From Alteromonas sp. IB21 (GTDB lineage: Bacteria; Pseudomonadota; Gammaproteobacteria; Enterobacterales; Alteromonadaceae): a stretch of 64,000 nucleotides of DNA. The notes below the pieces were generated by a model. The model did not search any database, was not told the origin of the DNA, and saw nothing but the letters and a program-made list of their open reading frames with translations. Of this stretch, positions 8,039 to 16,620 are shown in pieces. A program made the position numbers and the translations under genes. Numbering within the stretch: the first letter of the stretch is position 1; the number at the start of each line of letters is the position of its first letter. The stretch lies in assembly GCF_016405965.1 (NCBI RefSeq), contig NZ_JAEFCD010000019.1:1-64000 (forward strand), given 5' to 3'.

Positions 8039-10447
8039 ATGAATGACGCTCGCTACCCAAACATTTCGGCTATTGATAACAGGCTAGCTGAGCTTGAAAA
8101 CGAAAAGCAGCAGCTTCTCGCATTAAGAGAGGCTTTGCGTAGCGCTCAAAACGAGCGTTCAGTACAGACATTCACGCCAGAACAAAAGGTCGCCCTATTC
8201 AGACAACGATTTCGTGGACGAGAGGATATCTTTGCCAATCGTTGGCAAAATCAACAGGGCCGCAGTGGCTATTCCGTAGCCTGTGATAATGAATGGGTAA
8301 ACGGGGTTTGCAACAAACCCCGCATTAAATGCCAAGACTGTTCACACCGCAAGTTTAGCGAACTAAACGAGCGCATTATTTACAGGCACCTTGCCGGTCA
8401 TCAAGTGGTGGGGCTGTATCCACTACTTAAAGATAATTCGTGCTATTTGTTGGCAGCCGATTTTGACAAAGGCTGTTGGCAAGAAGAAGTCAAAGCAATG
8501 TCTAAAGCGTGCCAAGCGTTTGATATTCCCCACGCGATAGAAATCTCGCGTTCTGGCAACGGGGCGCACTTATGGATCTTTTTTGACACCAATATCCCAG
8601 CTAACCAAGCTCGGGCACTTGGTTTCGCTTTACTTGATAAAGCCATGGAAATATTTCCAAATCTATCGTTTGACTCCTATGACAGGCTCTTTCCTAACCA
8701 AGATGTCCTTCCTGAGGGCGGTTTTGGTAATCTCATTGCGTTACCACTTCAAAAGGAGGCTCGCCTTTCAGGCCGTAGTTGCTTTGTTGACAGTGACCTG
8801 AATGCGATTGACGATCAATGGCAGTACCTAGCTGAGCTTAAAACACTCACTCAGTCGAGTATTGATCAACTCATAACAACCATTTCACCCAATACCCTAT
8901 TACTGTCCGAACAAGGGCTAACAGATAACCGCCCACCTTGGGAAATCACAGCCAAAGCCACACCAATAAAATTAGAGTCTTTGCCGAAAACCGTGACTAT
9001 TACCTTGGCTAACCATATCTACTTTTTGATGAGCAAGTTACCTGGGCCACTACTGGCAGGACTCAAGCGATTAGCTAGTTTTTCTAATCCTGTGTTTTTT
9101 AAAACACAAGCGTTGCGCTTTTCAACCCATGGCATTCCGAGGTTTATTTCCTGTGCTCGTATTGAAAATGGTTATCTCGCACTACCGCGAGGCTGTCTCG
9201 ATGACGCGATTGCTTTGCTACAAGAGCACAATATTTCGCCACTGTTTGACGATAAGCGTGAAACCGGCAAACCATTATTAAAACTTACCCCTGAGTTCAC
9301 TTTGCGAAAAAACCAGCGTGACGCAGTGGCCTCAATAGCTAAACACGACTTCGGTATTTTGCATGCGCCGACTGCATTTGGAAAAACGGTTACTGCCATT
9401 GGCATGATCGTAAAACGCAAAGTAAATACTCTCATACTGGTTCATAGCCGACAACTGCTTGAACAGTGGCAAGAGCGATTACGCACGTTCCTACCCGACG
9501 TAAACATTGGCAGTATAGGCGGGGGTAAAAGAAAGCCGAGTGGCATTATCGACATTGCCACCTACCAAAGCTTGGTTAATAAAAAAGACAACTCCATCAC
9601 GCCTCTCATTCAAGACTACGGCCACATTATTGTTGATGAATGCCACCATCTGTCTGCGCCAAGGTTTGAAATGGTACTCAACGAGGTAAGAGCAAAATAT
9701 GTATTGGGCCTAACAGCAACGCCAGAGCGACAAGATGGCCATCAAAAGATCATTTTTATGGCGGCAGGGCCAATTCGCTACAAAATGAAACAAAGCCCTG
9801 ATGAGCAATTTACTCAAACCGTGATGATTCATCAGCTCTACGATATACCGCCAGCTGCGCTAATAAAAACAGATGAGCGCCCAAAAATAAGCGATGCCTA
9901 CCGCTGGCTCGTCGATAACCAACAGCGCACGTCAAAAATCGTCTCAGACGCCTCTCAGTGTGTTCAAAATGGCGGACACCCGCTAGTCCTTACAGAGCGC
10001 AGAGAGCACGCAGAGTACATACACTCACGACTTACCGAGATGGGTATAAGCACTGTCGCACTCAAAGGCGCCATGAAAGCTGCCGAACGCAATAATGCTG
10101 ACAATCATCTGCAATCGGCTCAAGTTGTCGTCGCAACAGGAAAATATGTGGGTGAAGGGTTTGACCTACCAAGACTGGATACGTTGTTTTTGGCCATGCC
10201 AATCGCATGGAAAGGTACATTGGCCCAATATGCCGGTCGTATTCATCGTGAATCGGAAGGAAAAACACAAGTCACCATTCACGACTATGTGGACTGCGCC
10301 CTCCCTATGCTGCAACGCATGTTTAAAAAACGCGAGAAAAGCTACAAGGCTATGGGGTACGCCCTTGAGTACTTTGATGGTAACAGTGACAATCAACCTT
10401 CACTGAAGCTGGAAGACGCCTCTTCATCAAATTCCAAGTCAAATTAG
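8039..10447 (+). CDS. TOTE-type AEP primase fused to SF2 helicase
   Basis: An 802-residue fusion protein. A short coiled coil (residues 12-40) is followed by a four-cysteine zinc cluster (Cys82, 91, 98, 101). An archaeo-eukaryotic primase domain then shows ADFD (140-143), RSGNGAHLWIFF with His177, and FGNLIALPLQ (229-238). From about 415 comes a superfamily 2 helicase with APTAFGKT (443-450), DECHH (533-537), GLTATPERQD (557-566) and QYAGRIHRE. This architecture matches the AEP-helicase component of the predicted TOTE conflict systems, thought to act against invading DNA. It follows higBA by 25 bases, so the toxin-antitoxin may guard or regulate it. The fold and motifs are clear; the biological role is inferred. 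Confidence 0.85.
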   Translation: MNDARYPNISAIDNRLAELENEKQQLLALREALRSAQNERSVQTFTPEQKVALFRQRFRGREDIFANRWQNQQGRSGYSVACDNEWVNGVCNKPRIKCQDCSHRKFSELNERIIYRHLAGHQVVGLYPLLKDNSCYLLAADFDKGCWQEEVKAMSKACQAFDIPHAIEISRSGNGAHLWIFFDTNIPANQARALGFALLDKAMEIFPNLSFDSYDRLFPNQDVLPEGGFGNLIALPLQKEARLSGRSCFVDSDLNAIDDQWQYLAELKTLTQSSIDQLITTISPNTLLLSEQGLTDNRPPWEITAKATPIKLESLPKTVTITLANHIYFLMSKLPGPLLAGLKRLASFSNPVFFKTQALRFSTHGIPRFISCARIENGYLALPRGCLDDAIALLQEHNISPLFDDKRETGKPLLKLTPEFTLRKNQRDAVASIAKHDFGILHAPTAFGKTVTAIGMIVKRKVNTLILVHSRQLLEQWQERLRTFLPDVNIGSIGGGKRKPSGIIDIATYQSLVNKKDNSITPLIQDYGHIIVDECHHLSAPRFEMVLNEVRAKYVLGLTATPERQDGHQKIIFMAAGPIRYKMKQSPDEQFTQTVMIHQLYDIPPAALIKTDERPKISDAYRWLVDNQQRTSKIVSDASQCVQNGGHPLVLTERREHAEYIHSRLTEMGISTVALKGAMKAAERNNADNHLQSAQVVVATGKYVGEGFDLPRLDTLFLAMPIAWKGTLAQYAGRIHRESEGKTQVTIHDYVDCALPMLQRMFKKREKSYKAMGYALEYFDGNSDNQPSLKLEDASSSNSKSN

Positions 10448-10490
10448 CAAGCCGCTCTTCGTTCAACACTTCCCCATGCCTTTACCCCCA

Positions 10491-10749
10491 TACGCCAAAA
10501 CCACTATCCGTTTGGCTTTTGGATCGAAACGCCAAACAGGGAAGTTAGACCATTTACTGTTTGGCGTCTCGATTGAAATCCAACGCTGGCAGGCCTTGCC
10601 ATTACTGGCTTAAAGAAAGGTTTGGCACTTTTTTCGCCCTAAACCAACCTCGACTCCAAAGTAAAAACCGTTTGTTTTTTCCAACCCAGAATGCAAACGA
10701 TCGTTTGGCGTCTCGATTTTTTTGCACTAGTTGAATGACGCCAAACAGC
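10491..10749. repeat. Cluster of TTTGGCGT inverted repeats
   Basis: The 441 bases between the helicase gene and the next gene hold no open frame worth calling. They contain four copies of a roughly 16-base unit CTGTTTGGCGTCTCGAT. These are inverted at 10523-10539, direct at 10558-10574, direct at 10702-10717 (CGTTTGGCG variant) and inverted, shortened, at 10738-10749. They form two inverted pairs about 20 bases apart. Partial relatives (ACGCCAAAA at 10492, CGTTTGGCTTTT at 10509) extend the cluster. Iteron-like replication or transfer sites, or a protein-binding array, are possible; nothing identifies the binder. Confidence 0.7.
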
Positions 10750-10888
10750 GCCGTATTGGACTATGTATATCAAACAATTAGCCACGCACAGGTCATCAGA
10801 AAAAACTGATTTGACTGGTTAGTTTGATGGCCATTTCTTTCATCTAATTCACCACCGAGTCTGCATCCGACCACTGAAAATAGACGGC

Positions 10889-11605
10889 ATGAAGAACCAA
10901 AAGGTGATATGTGACGTGTTATGGGCAAGTGGCAACGATTGGGATAGAGAATGGATACAGCAGGTGGTCGATTTATTGGTTGGGCATGGCGCGTTTACCC
11001 TCTACCCAGCACTAAGCCAGTGCGAGAATGCAGCCGAACGTTTAACCCGCTGGCTGACCTATCAGTTACCGCGTGTTAAACAAGCGCACCCTGGCTGCCC
11101 CATTCACCAATGGCTGAATAGCATTGGCGCACAAGTGATCGTAGAAAAATGGCAGAGCCCCGAGCAATGGCCAAACCTGTATTGGCTACCTTTACCTGAG
11201 GTTGAAGGCCACGCGCAAGGCGGCTTGGTTGTGTTACCGGCACATTTTTTACCGGTATATATGAACGGCACGATTCAAACCAACACATTGCACGCAAACG
11301 CACCGGCCAACGCCCGTATCTTTTGGTGCATTACGCCTTTATCTAAAACAGGAAAACGCACTACCTTGCACCCCAAACAGCAAAACCGCGCCTTTTGCCT
11401 GCCCAGTTCGCCGGAGCAAATAGGTAAATCGTGCATGGGGTTATTACTGAGCGGTTTGATAAAAGCCAACCGAAAACGAAACAGCAAAGTGGTCAGCCAC
11501 CAAATCAACCTAGCGCTGCTGCACCACCTTTGTGGGCCAGAGAATGATGTGTGGATTACGAGCAAATGCTTTGTTAACGAGAACGAAACTCAACAACAAG
11601 GCTAA
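10889..11605 (+). CDS. Hypothetical protein
   Basis: A 238-residue protein, not recognised. No signal peptide, membrane segment or nucleotide-binding motif is visible. Tryptophan is frequent in the first half (for example SPEQWPNLYWLPLP), and the C-terminal third is basic (KANRKRNSKVV). The ATG lacks a strong ribosome site. The gene stands alone between the inverted-repeat cluster and the 3' end of the convergent defence operon, and its codons look relatively GC-rich compared with the AT-rich operon genes. It could be an accessory protein of the element or unrelated cargo. Confidence 0.55.
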   Translation: MKNQKVICDVLWASGNDWDREWIQQVVDLLVGHGAFTLYPALSQCENAAERLTRWLTYQLPRVKQAHPGCPIHQWLNSIGAQVIVEKWQSPEQWPNLYWLPLPEVEGHAQGGLVVLPAHFLPVYMNGTIQTNTLHANAPANARIFWCITPLSKTGKRTTLHPKQQNRAFCLPSSPEQIGKSCMGLLLSGLIKANRKRNSKVVSHQINLALLHHLCGPENDVWITSKCFVNENETQQQG

Positions 11606-11722
11606 ATAGCTTGATATTTTTCATCAAGAGCACCATAATTCACCCAAGTTCTTCGGAACTGGTTGAACCTTTACCTAGTGTTTTGGTTCGTGGCTGCGCC
11701 TCAGTCGCCGTAAGACTGGGGC

Positions 11723-12256
11723 TTATCTCCTTCCTTGTTTTGTTTCCACTAAAAAGCTCGTTCTCTTTATCCGCTCAAGATAGGCTTGGTCTGCTGGAAA
11801 TGCTGTAACAAACCAATGTGGATCACCGACTTTCCTTGGGTCATCAAATACAACTACATACTTTTCCTCAACGACGACCAATGTCCTACGCTTTGCTATT
11901 TTACCGCGATCGGTTTGACGAGATTGGCTGTAACGCTGCACCGTCCCGGCTGATAGAGCCAACACTTCTTTAATCCACATTATTCGTCTAGCACGCTTTT
12001 TGGAGAAACCGCCATCGTGAATACCTGCACTGGTTCGGTAATTGGTAGACTCCGTAAAGGCATGATCAAAAGCACCCGCACCAAACTGGTAGGTTACACC
12101 ACACCAATCGGTAAACACTCTAGCATTGCCATTTTCATCATGAACATAATTTTCCAGATATACCTTTCGGTATTTCTCAATCAGCTCGTCTTCGCTATCG
12201 GCTTTCAACCGCAGTTGCGGCCACAAACTTTCTGCCACAGCTATCGTCCCTGCCAA
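11723..12256 (-). CDS. PBECR-like (barnase/EndoU/RelE-type) nuclease candidate
   Basis: A 177-residue protein. The C-terminal half resembles the phage-associated barnase-EndoU-colicin-RelE-like nuclease families. It has FGAGAFDHAF with His65, a basic helix KKRARRIMWIKEVL (86-99), RRTLVVVEEKYVVVF (123-137) and the final strand HWFVTAF (147-153). Such folds cut RNA, usually tRNA or mRNA. It overlaps the upstream DUF3800 gene by 16 bases and is the last gene of the long defence operon. The family call is by pattern only and is moderately uncertain; the coding call is firm. Confidence 0.6.
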   Translation of the reverse strand: MAGTIAVAESLWPQLRLKADSEDELIEKYRKVYLENYVHDENGNARVFTDWCGVTYQFGAGAFDHAFTESTNYRTSAGIHDGGFSKKRARRIMWIKEVLALSAGTVQRYSQSRQTDRGKIAKRRTLVVVEEKYVVVFDDPRKVGDPHWFVTAFPADQAYLERIKRTSFLVETKQGRR

Positions 12257-12939
12257 TTGAAGATATTAAAGTTTCGCTCGCCTTTGGTTGTGGTGTAACG
12301 CAGGCTACCCTTACCTAACGATCTCGCAAGCTCATCGACAAACGCAGCTTTAAATGCACTTGCATTAGGTCGGTTCTGCATTTCGTTCCAGCTATATCCT
12401 ACCGCTCCCATCAATAAATCAGAGAGTTGTATCAGTGGTTGGTTATGTGATTCAACTGGCTCTAAACAAGCAAGCTTAGCGCGGCCAGATAGTTTGTGAA
12501 CTAGAATCTGGCGCAACTCTTCAAAGCGTGTACTTGACGCATTCTGCTGCCAATCAAGATATACATGATAGCTGTCGCCAGGTTGAAGCCAGTGGACTAG
12601 CAATTGATAGTACAGCTTGTAAAAACCAAGCTCTTTATCCCCATCGTTCCACTGTTGGTGATCGAGTTGCCTGCGGTCGACCACAATACATCGAAATGAA
12701 AGTGAGTTTTCTTCAGAAAACAATTGTATAAGGCTTCGATAAAAATCAGCCTTGTTAGGCGATAGCTTTTTCCAGCCAAATTCGGTCTTAATACCATATT
12801 TAGTCATCAGGCCATGTAAGCGCCCAACAATACGGTGTTTTTCTTCACGAGGGCATTGCAGTGCACCGATAACAATATAGTGTTGAGACGGGTCTGATGT
12901 ATGGCGACTTTCGTCGCAATAGACGTTATAAATGGTCAC
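12241..12939 (-). CDS. DUF3800 protein
   Basis: A 232-residue member of DUF3800, a family with a predicted RNase H-like fold often found in defence islands and prophages. The N-terminal VYCDES motif (Asp9, Glu10), the VYLDWQQ strand and the C-terminal QLSDLLMGAVGYSWN segment are the family hallmarks and supply the acidic residues expected of a metal-dependent nuclease. It lies 62 bases after the DUF3732 gene on the same strand and overlaps the PBECR-like gene, so the two form a couplet at the operon tail. Function is unknown. Confidence 0.85.
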   Translation of the reverse strand: MTIYNVYCDESRHTSDPSQHYIVIGALQCPREEKHRIVGRLHGLMTKYGIKTEFGWKKLSPNKADFYRSLIQLFSEENSLSFRCIVVDRRQLDHQQWNDGDKELGFYKLYYQLLVHWLQPGDSYHVYLDWQQNASSTRFEELRQILVHKLSGRAKLACLEPVESHNQPLIQLSDLLMGAVGYSWNEMQNRPNASAFKAAFVDELARSLGKGSLRYTTTKGERNFNIFNWQGR

Positions 12940-13001
12940 ATTTGCCTCTGAAAAATTTAATATTCAACAGGTCTAAAAAATCATATCTTGGAAGCATAAT
13001 T

Positions 13002-15038
13002 TTAACTATCACCTTGCAACTCTGGTGCCGGCACAATAAGGCCGCGAGTACGCCACCGATTACCATTCACAAGTGCTTCAAAATCAAATCCATTAGAGAG
13101 AGTCAGATTGTCCGCATGGTCAGTCACTATAATTTGCGGACTAAAGCCATTGCTTAATTGGAGGTCATTGCAATAAATCGATAGCTGGCTGAATAAGTTT
13201 TCAACGGCTTTTATATCCTCATCAATGTTTTGATCCACACTGTGGATCTTGCGCTGTTCTGCTTCTTGTTTCTTTTGTTCCTCGAAGGTTGCAGAGTTAT
13301 CACGGTTAAAATTAGGGAAATATACCTGTGTTGGTTGGTCTAAAAAAAGCACTGAAGGTATGGCACACTTTTCACCTAATTCAACGAAATACTTATGCAA
13401 AGCCAAAAATAACGTTACATGACAATAAAGCCAGTTTGCACCGCTACCCATTGAACGCAGGTAAATTTTTTCGTTTTCGGGCGTTAAATGATAAAGGTCG
13501 AATGTCTCAAATGAGAAATGGAGGTTAATTGGTTTATAGCTTGTCTCAAATTCAAAATGGCTACCTATGCTGGCCATATATTCGTTTACCTTAACCGATG
13601 CAGCTGCCAAACCTTTTTGCACATCGTATTCTTTTAGTGCATCCGTAATCTTCTTGAGCTCCCTCCTTAACTCTTTGATTTCTCTATCAAGTTCAGCATC
13701 ATCAGCCATATTTAAGGTATCAAGAAGTGCAAACAGCTTGGCTTTTTGCATTATAATGCTTTCGTATAAGCTCTTCTGTTCGGCTAACTGCTGATTTACT
13801 TTCTCAATTTCAGCTATTTGTTGATTGAGATCGGTTAGCAACTTACTAACAATCTCTGTATCATGCTGTACTTCAATTAAAGATGATTGAAACTTTGCTT
13901 TCATGGGACGAGCTTGAGCAAGATTCCCCGATACTTTCGTAATGGCCTGCTGAAGCTTCTCTGCACTTTGTCGCAAGTTGTCTTTTTCTGTATGGCAAAA
14001 CGGGCATACAGAGGCGGAAATGTGAACATGCTTAGGCGAGCTAAACTGCTTTACATTATCAACAAATCGCTCTTCTTCCCGGATATGTTTATTAATCGAC
14101 GCAGCTTGACGCTGCAACTTTCGTAACTCGGCAGTCTTTTGATTACGCGCCAGTTTCAGCTGTTCATAGCGTTGCGTGATAGCATCGGAATTATGATTTA
14201 TTTTCTCAGCGACTATAATTCCATCAAGTTGGTCTTTGGCATCTTGAGGATGCCGAAGTACCTTGTCCAATGATAAGGGTTCATCTTTAAAGCCCATCAA
14301 AGCGTAAAGCTGACTTAATACAGGGGCGACTTTTTGTTTGTAGTTTTCTGACGTACGTTTGTTGGTGTCTTTTTGACGTTCTAAACGTCGAGTCTCTGCA
14401 CTTAGTCGTTCTTTTTCTTGTGATAGGTGAAAGAACTTTTGATCGACAAGTCCTAAAAATATCTTTGTATGTTCAATTGCCTGATCGCGCTTTTCCTTTT
14501 CGTCGAATCGATAAAACAACGCATGCTTATTGGCAACCAAGTTTTGATGCTGAAGCATAAAAGATGTAAAACTACGCACCGATGGTGTAGGTGCTTTTTG
14601 ATTAAATCTCCTGTTAGCTCTCGCGGCTAAAGATTCATCAACATCATCAATATCTAGGAAAAAGTCCCTTAAATGCTTCTTAAACTCGCCTAAAGGTCGA
14701 AAATAACTAGTATTAAAGTATTCGCGATCAATCTCCTCCGAATCGAATGCATCAACACGACGGAAAAATGCTTTTGTTGCAAGATTGGGGTCTCTGGCAA
14801 TCACCATATCCTGTTCGTTAACAGCAAGCGCAACATAGTAAATTGCAGCACTGTTTGTAATCACACCTTTTGGAATGGTTTTCTCATCGCTGCCAAAGCA
14901 ATAATCAAAAATTTCAATTAAGGCACTTTTACCGGTTGATGATTTACCGGTAACCACATTGAGTCCTGCTTTAAAATTAACAGGGTGTTTAAGACCTTGC
15001 TTGTCAATCACGCCTATTTCATGAATAAGTGTTTTCAT
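13002..15038 (-). CDS. DUF3732 SMC-like ATPase of ABC-3C module
   Basis: A 678-residue Rad50/SMC-like ATPase. The Walker A motif is GKSSTGKS (31-38). Long coiled coils (about 200-330 and 355-470) flank a zinc-hook-like CPFC (345-348). The C-terminal Walker B region reads VLFLDQPTQVYFP, the mark of DUF3732. In ABC three-component (ABC-3C) conflict systems this ATPase is thought to sense invading DNA and license a partner effector. Its start overlaps the middle component by 4 bases. The sequence is AT-rich relative to hsdM and hsdR in the same operon. Family and module are well supported; its defence function is predicted, not shown. Confidence 0.9.
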   Translation of the reverse strand: MKTLIHEIGVIDKQGLKHPVNFKAGLNVVTGKSSTGKSALIEIFDYCFGSDEKTIPKGVITNSAAIYYVALAVNEQDMVIARDPNLATKAFFRRVDAFDSEEIDREYFNTSYFRPLGEFKKHLRDFFLDIDDVDESLAARANRRFNQKAPTPSVRSFTSFMLQHQNLVANKHALFYRFDEKEKRDQAIEHTKIFLGLVDQKFFHLSQEKERLSAETRRLERQKDTNKRTSENYKQKVAPVLSQLYALMGFKDEPLSLDKVLRHPQDAKDQLDGIIVAEKINHNSDAITQRYEQLKLARNQKTAELRKLQRQAASINKHIREEERFVDNVKQFSSPKHVHISASVCPFCHTEKDNLRQSAEKLQQAITKVSGNLAQARPMKAKFQSSLIEVQHDTEIVSKLLTDLNQQIAEIEKVNQQLAEQKSLYESIIMQKAKLFALLDTLNMADDAELDREIKELRRELKKITDALKEYDVQKGLAAASVKVNEYMASIGSHFEFETSYKPINLHFSFETFDLYHLTPENEKIYLRSMGSGANWLYCHVTLFLALHKYFVELGEKCAIPSVLFLDQPTQVYFPNFNRDNSATFEEQKKQEAEQRKIHSVDQNIDEDIKAVENLFSQLSIYCNDLQLSNGFSPQIIVTDHADNLTLSNGFDFEALVNGNRWRTRGLIVPAPELQGDS

Positions 15039-15487
15039 CGCGGTTTCACTCCTAAAAACGCATAAATCTCGACCACTGAGTGACCACTAAATAACCGACC
15101 TAATTTTTCTGCACTTTTTTGAGTGATAAAGTTTGAGGCAACCTCATCACATTTCGTTAGGGATAGCTGTTGCTCATTAACGAATAACCAATCGTTGACT
15201 AAACAATATTGAATACACTGCTCTGTTAGGGTTTGAAACCCTTCAATCCGCTCTTGTAGGTCATAGAGTTTTGCTCTGTCGTCAAATACAGACCATATAG
15301 AGCTTCGCTTGTTCGAGTTTAACAACTTATGGCTGTATATCGGATGGCTACAAAGCGGTATGACCAACTGGGCAAGCAACAAATTGTTTTCGGATTCCTC
15401 TAAGGTCGTATAAAAAGACGCCAAGTATGGCCCATACTCAAATGGGTTGTACTTTAATTCGTATAGAGCGTCGACAATGCTACTCAT
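15035..15487 (-). CDS. ABC-3C system middle component
   Basis: A 150-residue protein with no catalytic motif. Its size, the conserved NNLLLAQLVIPLCSHPIYS and FVNEQQLSLTKCDEVASNF segments, and its position between a nuclease-like protein and a DUF3732 ATPase identify it as the middle component of an ABC three-component system. Middle components probably bridge or regulate the other two subunits. It overlaps both neighbours by 4 bases, so the three are likely made in fixed ratio. Assignment rests largely on gene order. Confidence 0.75.
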   Translation of the reverse strand: MSSIVDALYELKYNPFEYGPYLASFYTTLEESENNLLLAQLVIPLCSHPIYSHKLLNSNKRSSIWSVFDDRAKLYDLQERIEGFQTLTEQCIQYCLVNDWLFVNEQQLSLTKCDEVASNFITQKSAEKLGRLFSGHSVVEIYAFLGVKPR

Positions 15488-16611
15488 GGCTCAACCTTCC
15501 ATTTCAAATCACGCTCGTCATCGTCCATTGCGTCATGGATAAGGCCATTTTTATATTCAATTGGCGGAATATCATTACCCATGTTGAGTGGCTGCTCTTG
15601 CATGGTCTTGTTGTAAAGTAGCTTTGAGCTTTTAATTGCATCAACCGACTCAAGTTGAGCACTTGAATACGAAAGCTTGTATTTTTTTACCAATTGATTT
15701 TGATAAGTTACCGTTTTATCTTTATACAAGGGGTATTCATCAAGCTGTTCTAAAAATGAGTTTTGCAACTCTAGCCAATTACCTATGGCATCGGGGATCA
15801 TTGCGTGATGCTCTATCTCAGCTACTTTTTGAACAAAAAGTTTGTCTTGATGTAGTTCCATCTCAAGCTCTGATGCTTCATAGCCTGAGAATACCGGGAA
15901 AGTAAATTCCCTCTTACATAAAAGAGCTGTTAACTCTTCACACTTAGCCCTAAAAGCCTGCTGGCTAATACTCCATGAATGCTGCGTTGCCTGTGCATAC
16001 ACAAAACCAACTAGCCCCTGGAGGTAACTACTTAAATTATTCTTAGGAATGCCTACAGGTTTAGCCAAAATACACTGTTCTAAATCCTGTGCGTTATCGG
16101 CCTCGGTAAACAAGGTCACTTTACCAAGTACACTTTTTAGCAGAGCTTCACTACAAGCCATCACGGTTTTTTGTAATTTGACAATGTCTGAAGGCTTCTC
16201 AGAATCAAGCTGATCTTCAGTTCGTTCCGCATAAATATCTGTCAATACTTTTAAGCGTTGCTCGGCAGTTTGGGTGTTCCAATCCTTCAGCTTAGTTGTT
16301 GCACCAAAAGCCTGTGTGGTATGCAGTACCAAAACACCATATTGGGTATGATCGAACTCGGTAGCTAGCCAGTTCTTAAGCGTTTTCCAGAGGTTTTCAT
16401 GGTGGTCAGTAAGTGCTGCCGAATAGTCTTTCACTTCCGTTTGAGATGAAGTTAAAGTATTAGGGGAAATAAGGCTCACATCACCGTCTTTTTCAAACCA
16501 AATAGATTGACCTTCTTCCAATGCAAAGCACTTTTCCAAGCCAATCAGCACTTGGTAATGAAAGGCCAGGGCGGTTGTTAACGCGGCATTTTTAGTCTGA
16601 CCACCACTCAT
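15484..16611 (-). CDS. ABC-3C component with PD-(D/E)XK-like nuclease domain
   Basis: A 375-residue protein. The N-terminus follows the Cap4-like nuclease pattern: a helix with HYQVLIGLEKCF (18-29), Glu40 and Asp44 in WFEKDGDVSL, then QTEVKDYS with Glu59 and Lys61. The rest is helical and fits the ABC-3C C-terminal domain that pairs the effector to its ATPase. It would be the DNA-cutting effector of the module. It begins 9 bases after hsdS and overlaps the middle component by 4 bases. The nuclease call is based on motif spacing; an inactive relic is possible. Confidence 0.7.
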   Translation of the reverse strand: MSGGQTKNAALTTALAFHYQVLIGLEKCFALEEGQSIWFEKDGDVSLISPNTLTSSQTEVKDYSAALTDHHENLWKTLKNWLATEFDHTQYGVLVLHTTQAFGATTKLKDWNTQTAEQRLKVLTDIYAERTEDQLDSEKPSDIVKLQKTVMACSEALLKSVLGKVTLFTEADNAQDLEQCILAKPVGIPKNNLSSYLQGLVGFVYAQATQHSWSISQQAFRAKCEELTALLCKREFTFPVFSGYEASELEMELHQDKLFVQKVAEIEHHAMIPDAIGNWLELQNSFLEQLDEYPLYKDKTVTYQNQLVKKYKLSYSSAQLESVDAIKSSKLLYNKTMQEQPLNMGNDIPPIEYKNGLIHDAMDDDERDLKWKVEP

Positions 16612-16620
16612 ACTCCCTCC

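Noticed and set aside
10491-10749. A CRISPR array
   Set aside because: The repeats are inverted relative to one another, few, and lack uniform spacers; no cas gene is present.
11611-11808. A 65-codon plus-strand open frame after the 238-residue gene
   Set aside because: It overlaps the end of the PBECR-like gene on the other strand and has no ribosome site or recognisable domain.
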